NCBI GenBank assembly: GCA_035252155.1
Contig: DATFDL010000027.1
Coordinates: forward strand, 1 to 12,825
From: JAICLL01 sp035252155
GTDB lineage: Bacteria > Planctomycetota > Planctomycetia > Pirellulales > JAICIG01
Reading direction: 5' to 3'
Length of the DNA stretch: 12,825 nt
The notes beneath the pieces are model-generated. The model ran no database searches. It saw nothing but the letters and a program-made list of their open reading frames with translations, and had not been told where the DNA came from. This document shows positions 6,215 through 12,825 of this stretch, piece after piece (the first letter of the stretch is position 1; each line of letters begins with the position of its first letter). The translations under genes and the position numbers were made by a program.

Positions 6215-7780
6215 GTGAAAGGTCGATTTTCAGGGTTAGGGCGGAAGGGGCAGTGGGGCTTGAGGATGGCGGGGGCTGGGAAAAAGCGTGGACGGACGGC
6301 CCGGCGGCGGCTGTCGGTGGCCGGCCAGGTGGAAAAGCTCGAGGCCCGCGAACTGCTGACCGTCACGTATCAAGGCGGCGCGTTGCTGACCAATGTCGAG
6401 GCCCAAGGCGTCTATCTCGGCTCCGATTGGGGCACGAACGCGTCGTTGCAGAGCCAGGCCAAGGCGACCGATCAATTCCTCTCGAACATCGTGAGCGGCC
6501 CGTATATGGACATGCTCACCAACGCCGGTTACGGCGTTAATCGTGGAACCGCCAGCGCGGGTGTCGTCGATAATCTGAGCATCAACAAGAGCGTCGATCT
6601 CACCGACGGCCAAATCCAAACCGATCTGAAGGCGTTGATCTCAAATTCGAAGTCGGGCCTGCAAGCCCCGGACGCCAATCGCCTCTATCTGGTGTACGTC
6701 GAGCCGGGCGTCGTCGTCCAAATGGGAACCGCCACCAGCCAGACCTCGTTTTTGGGCTATCACGGGGCGTTTGCCGACGGCAGCAGTGTCATCCATTACG
6801 CCGTGATGCCCGCACCGGGCTCGCCCAACCCCAGCCCTAGTTCGCAGGGTTTTTCTTCGGCCTTTAATGAGCTGACGTCGGTCAGCTCGCACGAATTGGC
6901 CGAAGCGGTCACCGACCCGAACGTGAATTACAGCACGATGGGTTGGTATGATTTTCAGCTCAACGGAGAAATCGGCGACCTGGCCGAGGGTCATGAATCG
7001 ACGATCACCGGATCCAATGGCACCCAATACGAGGTACAGGACGTCGTCAACCAGAACGACCAGGTGATCAGTCCCAGCTCGACGCCATCGACCCCCACGC
7101 CCGGCTTGTCGGCCCCGACGATGACGGCCAGTGCGGTATCGAGCACGGTCGCCCAGCTCTCGTGGAACGCGGTGAGCGGCGCCCAGGGTTACCACGTCTA
7201 TCAGATCGAGAACGGCCAGAAAGTGCTGTTAGGAACGGTCAGCTCTTCGACGACGGCAGTGCAAGTGACGGGACTCTCGCCGGGCGCCACCGAGTCGTTT
7301 GAGATTGAGGCCTACAACTCGACTTCGACGGCCGATTCGTCGGTCGTGAGCGTGACGATGCCGGCCGCTGCCGTGCAGTCCGTGACGGCCCCCAACGTGA
7401 CCGCGTACGCGGCTTCGTCGACCAGCGTGGTGTTAAGCTGGGGTGCCGAGTCCCAGGCGACCGGCTATCGCATTTATTGGTCGAACGGCTACACCGTCGA
7501 GTTGCTGGGAACGGTTGGTGCTTCGACCACCAGCGTTACGGTCACGGGCCTACAACCCGGCTCGGGTTCGTATTTCTTGGTCGAAGCGTTCAACAGCGTT
7601 TCGTCGGCCGATTCGCAATGGGTCTACGTACCGACGCCCTATTACTCGCTCTCATGGGGCGGCTTGGCGGCCGTAGGCCAAGACGCCTGGGACGAAGGTG
7701 GAGCAAACGGCGGAGCCGCTAGCGCCGCGTTTTCGGTGGCGCCTGAGGTCATCGAGCATCACTGGTCGCGGCGCTATTAA
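6215..7780 (+). CDS. LEPR-XLL-type surface protein with exordium/HELAE domain and two fibronectin type III domains
   Basis: A 521-residue protein from the GTG at 6215. The N-terminus is strongly basic and leads to KLEARELL (41-48), a variant of the planctomycete LEPR-XLL export-associated motif. A domain at about 50-285 contains LYLVYVEPGV, YHG (182-184), SSHELAEAVTDP with HELAE at 226-230, GWYD (243-246) and EIGD (252-255). This resembles exordium/phosphate-induced-protein-like bacterial domains and looks metal-binding, but it has HExxE instead of zincin HExxH, so protease activity is unproven. A Ser/Thr/Pro linker (285-297) precedes two fibronectin type III domains (~298-383 and ~390-474), each with LSW and the GY.(V/I)Y strand. 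No dockerin or anchor follows. It is likely an extracellular adhesion or matrix protein. Confidence 0.85.
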   Translation: MKGRFSGLGRKGQWGLRMAGAGKKRGRTARRRLSVAGQVEKLEARELLTVTYQGGALLTNVEAQGVYLGSDWGTNASLQSQAKATDQFLSNIVSGPYMDMLTNAGYGVNRGTASAGVVDNLSINKSVDLTDGQIQTDLKALISNSKSGLQAPDANRLYLVYVEPGVVVQMGTATSQTSFLGYHGAFADGSSVIHYAVMPAPGSPNPSPSSQGFSSAFNELTSVSSHELAEAVTDPNVNYSTMGWYDFQLNGEIGDLAEGHESTITGSNGTQYEVQDVVNQNDQVISPSSTPSTPTPGLSAPTMTASAVSSTVAQLSWNAVSGAQGYHVYQIENGQKVLLGTVSSSTTAVQVTGLSPGATESFEIEAYNSTSTADSSVVSVTMPAAAVQSVTAPNVTAYAASSTSVVLSWGAESQATGYRIYWSNGYTVELLGTVGASTTSVTVTGLQPGSGSYFLVEAFNSVSSADSQWVYVPTPYYSLSWGGLAAVGQDAWDEGGANGGAASAAFSVAPEVIEHHWSRRY

Positions 7781-7800
7781 AACCGGCTTGCCATAAATAA

Positions 7801-7831
7801 GGCTCTTCCGCAGAATCTGTGGGTAGTTTCG
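7801..7831. mobile_element. Possible ISL3-family insertion sequence end (solo remnant)
   Basis: GGCTCTTCCGCAG at 7801-7813 begins like terminal repeats I recall for ISL3-family elements (GGCTCTTC...). It is preceded by an AT-rich stretch (CATAAATAA). No transposase and no matching opposite end are in the window, so it would be an orphan end. Identification rests on memory of family ends. Confidence 0.3.
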
Positions 7832-7853
7832 GTGCCGGTGGGGCGATCGAGGT

Positions 7854-8098
7854 TGCGTTTTCCAAGGCATTGCCGGGCAAATAAATGAGCGATTGGCGGC
7901 AGCAAAAATGGCCCTGGCCCGCCGTAGCGGGCTTGGGCTAGGCGGGTCATTTACGCGCCCGGATCTGGTTATTCCTTGTCAGGTTGCTCGCCAGCAGAGC
8001 CTGAGTCTGTTTCACCAGGCGAATGCCAATTTACCATGGCCAAATCCGGTCCGGATTCGTCCATCATTTATTTGCCCGGAAATGCCTAAGAAAACGCA
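7854..8098. mobile_element. MITE-like segment bounded by 35-bp inverted repeats
   Basis: The 35-nt stretch 7854-7888 and the reverse complement of 8064-8098 agree at 32 of 35 positions, including a perfect 16-bp core (CCGGGCAAATAAATGA). They bound ~175 bp without a credible gene. Inside lie a GCCCGC-CGTA-GCGGGC hairpin (7917-7932), a partial third copy of the core (TCATTTA...GCCCGG, 7947-7962) and the palindrome AATCCGG-T-CCGGATT (8043-8057). No clear target duplication was found. It may be a non-autonomous element, or an inverted duplication left by recombination. Confidence 0.5.
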
Positions 8099-8128
8099 CG
8101 TCCCAACTGCGTTTGACGGTGCAACGAC

Positions 8129-8692
8129 CTACGAATTGTGCGGAGGAGCCCAAAAGAAAATGCGGCACAAAGACACGCAGACGACGATGCGGTACGTTGA
8201 AATGGCCAGCAAGATGAGGCGGGCGACGGACAAGGTTTTTGTGCCGGTCATCGCGGATCGTATCTCATCGCAAACAGCCCCCATTCCTGCCACAAGATTG
8301 CTGTCTGTTCGGCGAGCGTGAAACTTTCCTGGCGTTAGCCCATAGAGATCGGTGGGTATGTGAAGGTCGTCCGACTCGTGTGGAATTAGAACAAAACATC
8401 GGTGCCTGTCGAGTTGGCCCATAAACAAACCAAGCTCGAAAACGACGTTGTCGCGCGTCACCGTTTGCTCGCGATCACGAATCCGGGCTACATCGTCCGG
8501 CGAAAACGCGAAGGCCGCGTAGTCGGTTTGTTTCGCGGCTGCCAGCAGAGATTCGACCGGATACGCGGACAGATTGAACACGCCTTGCGGCCAAACAGTC
8601 ACTTCCGCGTCATGGTCAAGATTCCGCTGGACGGCATACGCGAAGCTCACGCTTTCCCGTGCCGAGCCAACGAAGAGGCGGGGCTTTGTCAT
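8129..8692 (-). CDS. TIR-like domain protein, CBASS Cap12 / Pycsar type, 3' end probably truncated
   Basis: The ORF encodes 187 residues. Residues 1-148 form a complete PF10137-type TIR domain: KPRLFVGS (3-10), LDHDAEVTVWPQGVF (25-39), SPDDVARIRD (64-73), TRDNVVFELGLFMG (79-92) with the likely catalytic NADase Glu86, and IPTDLYGLTP (112-121). In Cap12 TIR-STING effectors this domain is N-terminal and a cyclic-dinucleotide-binding STING domain follows. Here residues ~149-187 are only the antisense of an integrase fragment, so a sensor domain, if it existed, has been lost. Stand-alone PF10137 proteins also exist. The ATG at 8692 has no good Shine-Dalgarno. The gene lies 57 bp beyond the 3' end of tRNA-Arg, a classic island position. 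Local GC drops to 28/60 at 8341-8400. No cyclase gene is nearby. Confidence 0.75.
   Translation of the reverse strand: MTKPRLFVGSARESVSFAYAVQRNLDHDAEVTVWPQGVFNLSAYPVESLLAAAKQTDYAAFAFSPDDVARIRDREQTVTRDNVVFELGLFMGQLDRHRCFVLIPHESDDLHIPTDLYGLTPGKFHARRTDSNLVAGMGAVCDEIRSAMTGTKTLSVARLILLAISTYRIVVCVSLCRIFFWAPPHNS
8142..8258 (+). pseudogene. Tyrosine recombinase (phage integrase) C-terminal fragment
   Basis: The + strand frame encodes KKMRHKDTQTTMRYVEMASK, followed by MRRATDKVF. This matches the C-terminal box of tyrosine recombinases: the (M/G)H-x-(D/S)-x-x-T-T-x-x-Y segment with the third catalytic His and the nucleophile Tyr of MRYVE. The catalytic Arg regions and the rest of the ~300-residue enzyme are missing, and the upstream sequence belongs to the inverted-repeat segment. 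It is a broken remnant. Its 3' end meets the end of the TIR gene on the other strand at about 8249. Confidence 0.7.
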
Positions 8693-8749
8693 TTAGCCGG
8701 CCATTGAGTGTCTATCGCGTGTTGCCCGGCGGCCGTCGTCGTAGGTCAG

Positions 8750-8823
<74 letters not shown>

Positions 8824-8891
8824 GGAAACGCCGCATGCCGCATTATTCCGGGCGGCTGCCGAACCCGCAAGGGCCACCCCAGCAGCCCGCT

Positions 8892-9842
8892 TCACGCCAG
8901 GTCGCGGTCTTCGAACAGCAGAAGCGCCGCCAACATGGCGATGGTGATATAGATGGCCGAGTAGAGCCCGGCCGCGCCGATGTATTCCAGCGGAATTGGC
9001 TTGCCGGCGGCAATCGCCGCGTCGCTGCTGAAATAGTCGAGCGCCGGCAAGATGGTGGCCAGCAGCCGCCCGACGAATGTCACCAGCGGTAACTTGCCAA
9101 TCGACGACTGCACCAGCAGCGGCGCGAGATGGCCCAACACGTAGATGGCGAAGCAGCTCATCAGGTTCGGCAGCATCGGCCAGCGCGTCGAGATCGCGAT
9201 GGCGATCGACGCCAGCACCGCCGTCTCAAAAAATGCCAGCACGAGCCCCGGCATCACCTGTACCACCTCGGCCCGGCGCTCGGAGGGCTGCGGCCGCGGA
9301 TTCGACGTCTCGCGCGAATCGTACATGAGCTTGTAACTCACCGTCACCAAGAAGAGAGTGCCCAGCACCACAAACATCGTGAACGCGGGGGCCAGTACAC
9401 CCAGAAACTTGCCCACCACAAACTGCCGCCGTCCGATCGGTTTTGACAGCAGCGTAAGCGCCGTCCGCCCCTCAAGTTCGTCGGCGATGGTAACGCTGGC
9501 TGCCCACACCGCCAGCCCGATCGACAAGAGCGTGATCAGCTTCAAGCCCGAGTCTTTCAGCATTTTGATGTCTTCGCCGAATGTGTTGTACGGCAACACG
9601 ATGAACAGCACGAGCAACAGCGCGCCGATCGCCAATTCGACCCAAAAGAGCGGATGGGCCCAGCCTTCTTTGGCCGTCGTGCGGGCAATCGCCATCTCCT
9701 TGGGAAAGACCAGCCGCAGCAATAGGTAAAGCACGAACATGGCGGCGAGCGTCCCCACGCCGCCAATGACCACCTGCAACTCCGGCGGCACCAGGTTCCA
9801 AAGTTTCAAAAGCTCGTTCGTAGAGAGGGCGGCAAAAAGCAT
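8892..9842 (-). CDS. ABC-2 type transporter permease
   Basis: A 316-residue integral membrane protein with six or seven hydrophobic segments at about 22-43, 66-84, 100-119, 147-168, 197-218, 224-245 and 286-308. ADELEGRTALTLLSKPIGRRQFVVGKFLG (starting at 120) is the typical ABC-2 permease signature, in which an E..GT..LLS.PI.R..F..GK segment follows the third helix. The protein would pair with an ABC ATPase, which is not in this window. NosY- and GldF-like exporters are the nearest family concept. The substrate is unknown. The start ATG at 9842 has no strong Shine-Dalgarno. The gene lies 50 bp after the acylphosphatase stop in the same direction and may be co-transcribed with it, and possibly with the tRNA that follows 68 bp later. 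Confidence 0.9.
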   Translation of the reverse strand: MLFAALSTNELLKLWNLVPPELQVVIGGVGTLAAMFVLYLLLRLVFPKEMAIARTTAKEGWAHPLFWVELAIGALLLVLFIVLPYNTFGEDIKMLKDSGLKLITLLSIGLAVWAASVTIADELEGRTALTLLSKPIGRRQFVVGKFLGVLAPAFTMFVVLGTLFLVTVSYKLMYDSRETSNPRPQPSERRAEVVQVMPGLVLAFFETAVLASIAIAISTRWPMLPNLMSCFAIYVLGHLAPLLVQSSIGKLPLVTFVGRLLATILPALDYFSSDAAIAAGKPIPLEYIGAAGLYSAIYITIAMLAALLLFEDRDLA

Positions 9843-9892
9843 GTACTCTGTCGTTAAGTGGAAAGGAAATCTATGCTGAAAGGTTCAACGGT

Positions 9893-10198
9893 TTAATGCC
9901 GGATTTCAAACTGATCGAATTCTCCGGTCGCCGGCCTCGTGCGGCAGTCGGCGTGGACGATGTAGCGGCGCAAACGCTCGGCCACGCTGGTGAGAAACCG
10001 ATCGAGCTCGGCCGGCTCGCCTTCGGCTTCCAGTCCGACCCGCCCATCAGGTAGGTTCCGCACATAGCCCGACACGCGATACCCTCCGGCGATTTCGAGG
10101 GTGGTATAGCGAAATCCAACACCTTGCACTCGGCCCTTGTAAAAAACCTGCCGCCGCTGCTGGTTGGCGGCGGGGCGATCGGACTGCGGTTCTGCCAT
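9893..10198 (-). CDS. acyP: Acylphosphatase
   Basis: A 101-residue protein with the acylphosphatase fold signature: YKGRVQGVGFRYTT (20-33) with catalytic Arg30, and GYVRNLPDGRVGLEAEGE (44-61) with catalytic Asn48. It hydrolyses carboxyl-phosphate bonds such as those in acyl phosphates. Length is close to the usual 90-100 residues. The ATG at 10198 was chosen over a longer in-frame start, since only the sequence after it resembles the family and a 15-residue tail precedes the first strand. No Shine-Dalgarno is evident. The gene lies between the small beta-rich protein gene (upstream, 100 bp) and the ABC permease gene (downstream, 50 bp) in one orientation. Confidence 0.93.
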   Translation of the reverse strand: MAEPQSDRPAANQQRRQVFYKGRVQGVGFRYTTLEIAGGYRVSGYVRNLPDGRVGLEAEGEPAELDRFLTSVAERLRRYIVHADCRTRPATGEFDQFEIRH

Positions 10199-10298
10199 GC
10201 CTGAGAGCTTCTGGACGCGCAATGGGGCATTGGTAACTTTACGGCCGCCTAACGCCCAAGGTTCGCTTATCTCCGCCAAGTTCCTCAATCGCCGTTCC

Positions 10299-10583
10299 TC
10301 ACTCACCCACCACATCGGCCAGCCGCGAAATGCCCACCACCTCGCGGCGGCTGACCCACACCCACCGGCGATTGACATTGATGCCATGGTCGCGCGCAGC
10401 CAACACGTATTTTTCGCGCGTGGTGGCCGAATCGCGCAGGTCGTGGGCGTCGGCCTCGGCCAGCACCAAAAAGTCGCCCTGCAACTCGACGAGCCGCCCC
10501 ACGTAAACGAACTGGCTACTCAAATCGAGCACGACCAATTCGCTGGAAAGCTGCTCGAACTTCGGGCACGCTGGCGACACCAT
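10299..10583 (-). CDS. Conserved small beta-rich protein, possibly Sm-like (hypothetical)
   Basis: The predicted protein has 94 residues. Visible elements are LVVLDLSSQFVYVGRLVEL (15-34), FLVLAEADAHDLRDS (38-52), TTREKYV (54-60), GINVNRRWVWVSRREVVGIS (67-86) and LADVV (88-92). The alternating hydrophobic strands and acidic turn at VELQGDFLVLAEAD suggest a small beta-barrel like Sm/LSm proteins; this is inference. I recall similar planctomycete hypotheticals with the HDLRD and TTRE motifs but cannot verify it. The ATG at 10583 is taken because conservation seems to begin soon after it; a longer upstream extension would overlap the divergent gene's start. Its intergenic distance to the divergent cytochrome-like gene is 83 bp. 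Confidence 0.7.
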   Translation of the reverse strand: MVSPACPKFEQLSSELVVLDLSSQFVYVGRLVELQGDFLVLAEADAHDLRDSATTREKYVLAARDHGINVNRRWVWVSRREVVGISRLADVVGE

Positions 10584-10628
10584 ACCCCAGAATAACCTGC
10601 CCTGGCGCGGTCCGCAATTCGCTCGATA

Positions 10629-10657
10629 TTGACCCGGGGGGGCACTTCTTCTATTTT
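10629..10657 (+). promoter_or_regulatory. Candidate sigma70-type promoter giving a near-leaderless mRNA
   Basis: TTGACC (10629-10634) and TATTTT (10652-10657) are separated by 17 nt. Transcription would start about 10664, only a few bases before the ATG at 10667. The spacer holds a run of seven G. It lies in the divergent gap with the - strand gene at 10583. Sequence match only. Confidence 0.4.
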
Positions 10658-10666
10658 CCGCCCGCC

Positions 10667-11800
10667 ATGCGCCCTGTTGTTCTGACCGCATTTCTGCTTG
10701 GTCTCGCCGTCTCCTGGCTAGCGGCGCCGCACGTTGGATGGTCGGTGCCGCCTCCGCCACTGGCTCCCATCGAGGGCATCTTGTTGCTGCGTAACGGCGA
10801 AGTGCTGGCTGGCCGCATCACACATGCGGGCGATTATTATTACCTCTCGCGGCCGCGCGGAGATCTTCGCTTGAAGGCGACCGACGTTGAGTTGGTCGCC
10901 GCCGATTTGAACGAGGTCTACCAAAACAAGCGCGGGCAGATTGAGCAGGGCAATCCCCAGGCCCATCTCGATTTGGCCGAATGGTGTGTGCTGCAAAAAT
11001 TGCTCGATCAGGCGGCCGACGAACTGTCCGAGGCGGCGAGAATCGCCCCGCACCACCCGCGGCTGAGTCTGATCCAGCGGCGGCTCGAGTTGGCCCGCCG
11101 TGGCGAACCACCTGCGGCCCACGGTATAAGGACCGAGCCGGGACCGACCAATGACGATCTCGACCGACTGGTGCGCGGCATGCCCAGCCGATCGGTCGAG
11201 GAGTTTACGTCGGCCGTGCAACCGCTGTTGGTGAACAATTGCACGTCGGCGGGCTGCCACAACGCGCATTCGCCGGGCAAGCTCCGGCTATTGCGTCTGC
11301 CGCGAACCGGTATTCCCAGCCGCCGCCTGACGCAACGTAACTTGCACTCGGTTTGGCAAGTAATCGACCCGGCGGACCCGCTGAACAGCCCCCTCTTAAC
11401 CCAGCCGATTGCGCCTCACGGGACTGCCAAAGACCCGATCTTTTCCAGCCGCGAGGTCGAGCAATATCGGCAGCTTGTCTCGTGGGTGCAAGGGCTGGCG
11501 CCGCGGGGCAAGCGTGCCCGGCCGCCCAGTGTCGGCAAACAGGCCGAGCCGTTACTCCAGAACGAGCCGCCGCGCGGGACTCAATCGCGCCGGTCTCCCC
11601 GCTCTTCCCCCCTATCGCCGCCTTTGGACGGACCGGCGGCAGTCGATCTCGATTTGACAGATCCCGATGCCGCACCGGCCGAGCCTGAGACCGTGTGCGA
11701 CAACTCGGCGGCTTCTCCGTCACGCGAGGCCGATTATGAGCCGGTTGATCCGTTCGACCCGGAAATCTTCAACCGCCGTTTCTTCGGCGGTCAGCCGTAG
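10667..11800 (+). CDS. Secreted protein with cytochrome c-type CX4CH haem site
   Basis: A 377-residue exported protein. The signal peptide has a hydrophobic core at 4-20, with cleavage near residue 26. An N-terminal beta segment follows (LRNGEVLAGRIT, 41-52, then YYYLSRPRGDLRLKATDVELV). Next is a helical TPR-like stretch (HLDLAEWCVLQKLLDQAADELSEA, starting at 100). The haem site is NCTSAGCH (191-198), a CX4CH variant with Cys192, Cys197 and His198. After residue ~285 the sequence is Pro/Ser/Arg- and Asp/Glu-rich, probably disordered, ending FNRRFFGG. Planctomycetes commonly have such secreted cytochrome-like proteins. CX4CH sites do bind haem in Desulfovibrio tetrahaem cytochrome c3. Whether haem is bound here, and the partner, are unknown. 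Confidence 0.8.
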   Translation: MRPVVLTAFLLGLAVSWLAAPHVGWSVPPPPLAPIEGILLLRNGEVLAGRITHAGDYYYLSRPRGDLRLKATDVELVAADLNEVYQNKRGQIEQGNPQAHLDLAEWCVLQKLLDQAADELSEAARIAPHHPRLSLIQRRLELARRGEPPAAHGIRTEPGPTNDDLDRLVRGMPSRSVEEFTSAVQPLLVNNCTSAGCHNAHSPGKLRLLRLPRTGIPSRRLTQRNLHSVWQVIDPADPLNSPLLTQPIAPHGTAKDPIFSSREVEQYRQLVSWVQGLAPRGKRARPPSVGKQAEPLLQNEPPRGTQSRRSPRSSPLSPPLDGPAAVDLDLTDPDAAPAEPETVCDNSAASPSREADYEPVDPFDPEIFNRRFFGGQP

Positions 11801-11922
11801 AGCCAATTGCCCGGCTGTAACCTCCTGCCGCCCAATCGCACTTTTTTGTTGCGGACCAGAAAAAAGGCTTGAATCGGCACCGGCGGTGGTTTCGAGTAGA
11901 CCTCCGTGGGTGTGCGCGCGGC

Positions 11923-12825
11923 ATGTCATTGCGACCAAATTTCTTAATCATCGGTGCCATGAAATGCGGCACCACCAGCCTCTACGAGCTGTTTCGGCAG
12001 CATCCCCAGATCGGGATGAGCAGCGAGAAGGAACCCGCGTTCTTCGCCGCCGACGAAGTCTTTGCCCAGGGCTGGAATTGGTACGAATCGCTCTTTGCCC
12101 ACGCAGCCAATAAACCCGCCCGGGGCGAGGCGAGCACTTCGTATTCGAAGCGGTTCAGCTATCCACGGGCAGTTGGGCGCATTGCCCGGTCGCTGCCCGA
12201 CGTCAAGCTGCTCTACGTGGTTCGCGATCCACTGGAGCGAATCGAATCGCAATGGATGCACGGCGTGCACCAGGGATGGCACCCTCCGCGCTTCGAGCGC
12301 GCTTTGGAACAGCCGGGCCTGATCGACCCCAGCCGCTATTGGGCTCAGATCAGCGCCTACCGCGACTATTTTGCCGATGAGCGGATTCTGGTGTTGTTCT
12401 TCGACGATTTCAAAGCCGATCCGCGGCGGTTCTTGCAACGCTGCTGGCGGTTTCTGGGTGTCGATGCGTCGTTTGTGCCCAGCGGCTTGCGCGACCCGCG
12501 CAATCGGACGGCATTGCAAGAGAGCGACTCTGCGGCACTGAAGAAGTTGCGGCGATTGCCGGCGTTTGGCAAGGCGGTGCGCGTATTACCCGAGCACTGG
12601 CGGGCGGCGATCAGGCAGCGATGGTTTACCCGGCGAACCCACGGACGGCCCCAGTGGCCGTCCGAACTCCGGCGCAAGGTGCAGTGGGAGCTTGGCGACG
12701 ACCTTCGCACGTTTCTGTATTTCTACGGCAAGCCGCTCGACTATTGGGATTTGGGCGAAGACCAGACGGCCGAAACGGCCGCGTCGGCGGCACGGGCGAT
12801 TGTGCCGGTCCGCAGCCCACTGGCG
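11923..12825 (+). CDS. PAPS-dependent sulfotransferase (Sulfotransfer_1 type), 3' end beyond window
   Basis: The frame opens at ATG 11923 and runs 301 codons without a stop to the window edge. The 5'-phosphosulfate-binding loop is IIGAMKCGTTSL (9-20, with Lys14 and Thr17/18). KEPAFF (36-41) resembles the Glu-containing segment of heparan N-sulfotransferases, so Glu37 may be the base. LLYVVRDPLERIESQW (96-111) is the 3'-phosphate-binding motif with Arg101 and Ser109. The enzyme moves sulfate from PAPS to a carbohydrate or other hydroxyl or amine group; the acceptor is unknown. No Shine-Dalgarno stands out in the 122-bp gap. Sulfotransferases of this kind are common in planctomycetes, often for exopolysaccharides, but no polysaccharide genes are seen here. 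Confidence 0.9.
   Translation, partial: MSLRPNFLIIGAMKCGTTSLYELFRQHPQIGMSSEKEPAFFAADEVFAQGWNWYESLFAHAANKPARGEASTSYSKRFSYPRAVGRIARSLPDVKLLYVVRDPLERIESQWMHGVHQGWHPPRFERALEQPGLIDPSRYWAQISAYRDYFADERILVLFFDDFKADPRRFLQRCWRFLGVDASFVPSGLRDPRNRTALQESDSAALKKLRRLPAFGKAVRVLPEHWRAAIRQRWFTRRTHGRPQWPSELRRKVQWELGDDLRTFLYFYGKPLDYWDLGEDQTAETAASAARAIVPVRSPLA

Noticed and set aside
7893..8321. A 142-residue + strand ORF across the mobile region
   Set aside because: Only the recombinase-like piece is recognisable; the first ~80 codons lie in the inverted-repeat segment and look non-coding.
8402..8707. A 101-residue + strand ORF
   Set aside because: It is antisense to the TIR domain, which has clear family motifs.
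11841..11868. T-run and A-run pair (TTTTTT ... AAAAAA) between the cytochrome-like and sulfotransferase genes
   Set aside because: The stem would be A-T only, with a large loop; not a convincing terminator.

Overview
The window looks like chromosomal DNA of a planctomycete, most likely of the Pirellulales type. It is GC-rich and its start codons mostly lack clear Shine-Dalgarno sequences. It carries hallmark planctomycete proteins: a surface protein with a LEPR-XLL-like N-terminus, a secreted c-type cytochrome-like protein with a CX4CH haem site, and a DUF4432 protein. Several gene junctions hold short-period or inverted repeats. This assignment is inference from gene content; there is no rRNA or other phylogenetic marker.

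Positions 1-5200 (all + strand) hold metabolic genes: an OleB/haloalkane-dehalogenase-like hydrolase, a CitG-family triphosphoribosyl-dephospho-CoA synthase homologue, a DUF4432 aldose-epimerase-like protein, and a translationally coupled pair of a metallophosphoesterase and a JmjC/cupin_4 oxygenase. Four different repeats sit between these genes: an inverted GTTCAGG heptamer array, a 22-bp inverted repeat made of nested palindromes, an AAAATCN heptamer array, and a 9-nt-period hairpin. Three of them end only 4-11 nt before the next start codon, and two supply or contain the stop codon of the gene before.

Positions 5200-7780 encode two exported proteins: a six-bladed YWTD-like beta-propeller with a signal peptide, and a LEPR-XLL protein with an exordium/HELAE domain and two fibronectin type III domains.

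Positions 7781-8823 are a decayed mobile region beside a tRNA-Arg(ACG) gene on the - strand. It contains an ISL3-like end, a 245-bp segment bounded by 35-bp imperfect inverted repeats, the C-terminal end of a tyrosine recombinase, and a - strand gene for a TIR domain of the CBASS Cap12 / Pycsar type. The TIR gene's 3' end runs into the antisense of the recombinase fragment. This is the best candidate for a defence-related system, but it appears to be a remnant of an island at a tRNA site. No cyclase is visible.

Positions 8892-10583 (- strand) hold an ABC-2 permease, an acylphosphatase and a small conserved beta-rich protein. The + strand then has a secreted cytochrome-like protein, divergent from the small gene, and a PAPS-dependent sulfotransferase that runs off the window end.
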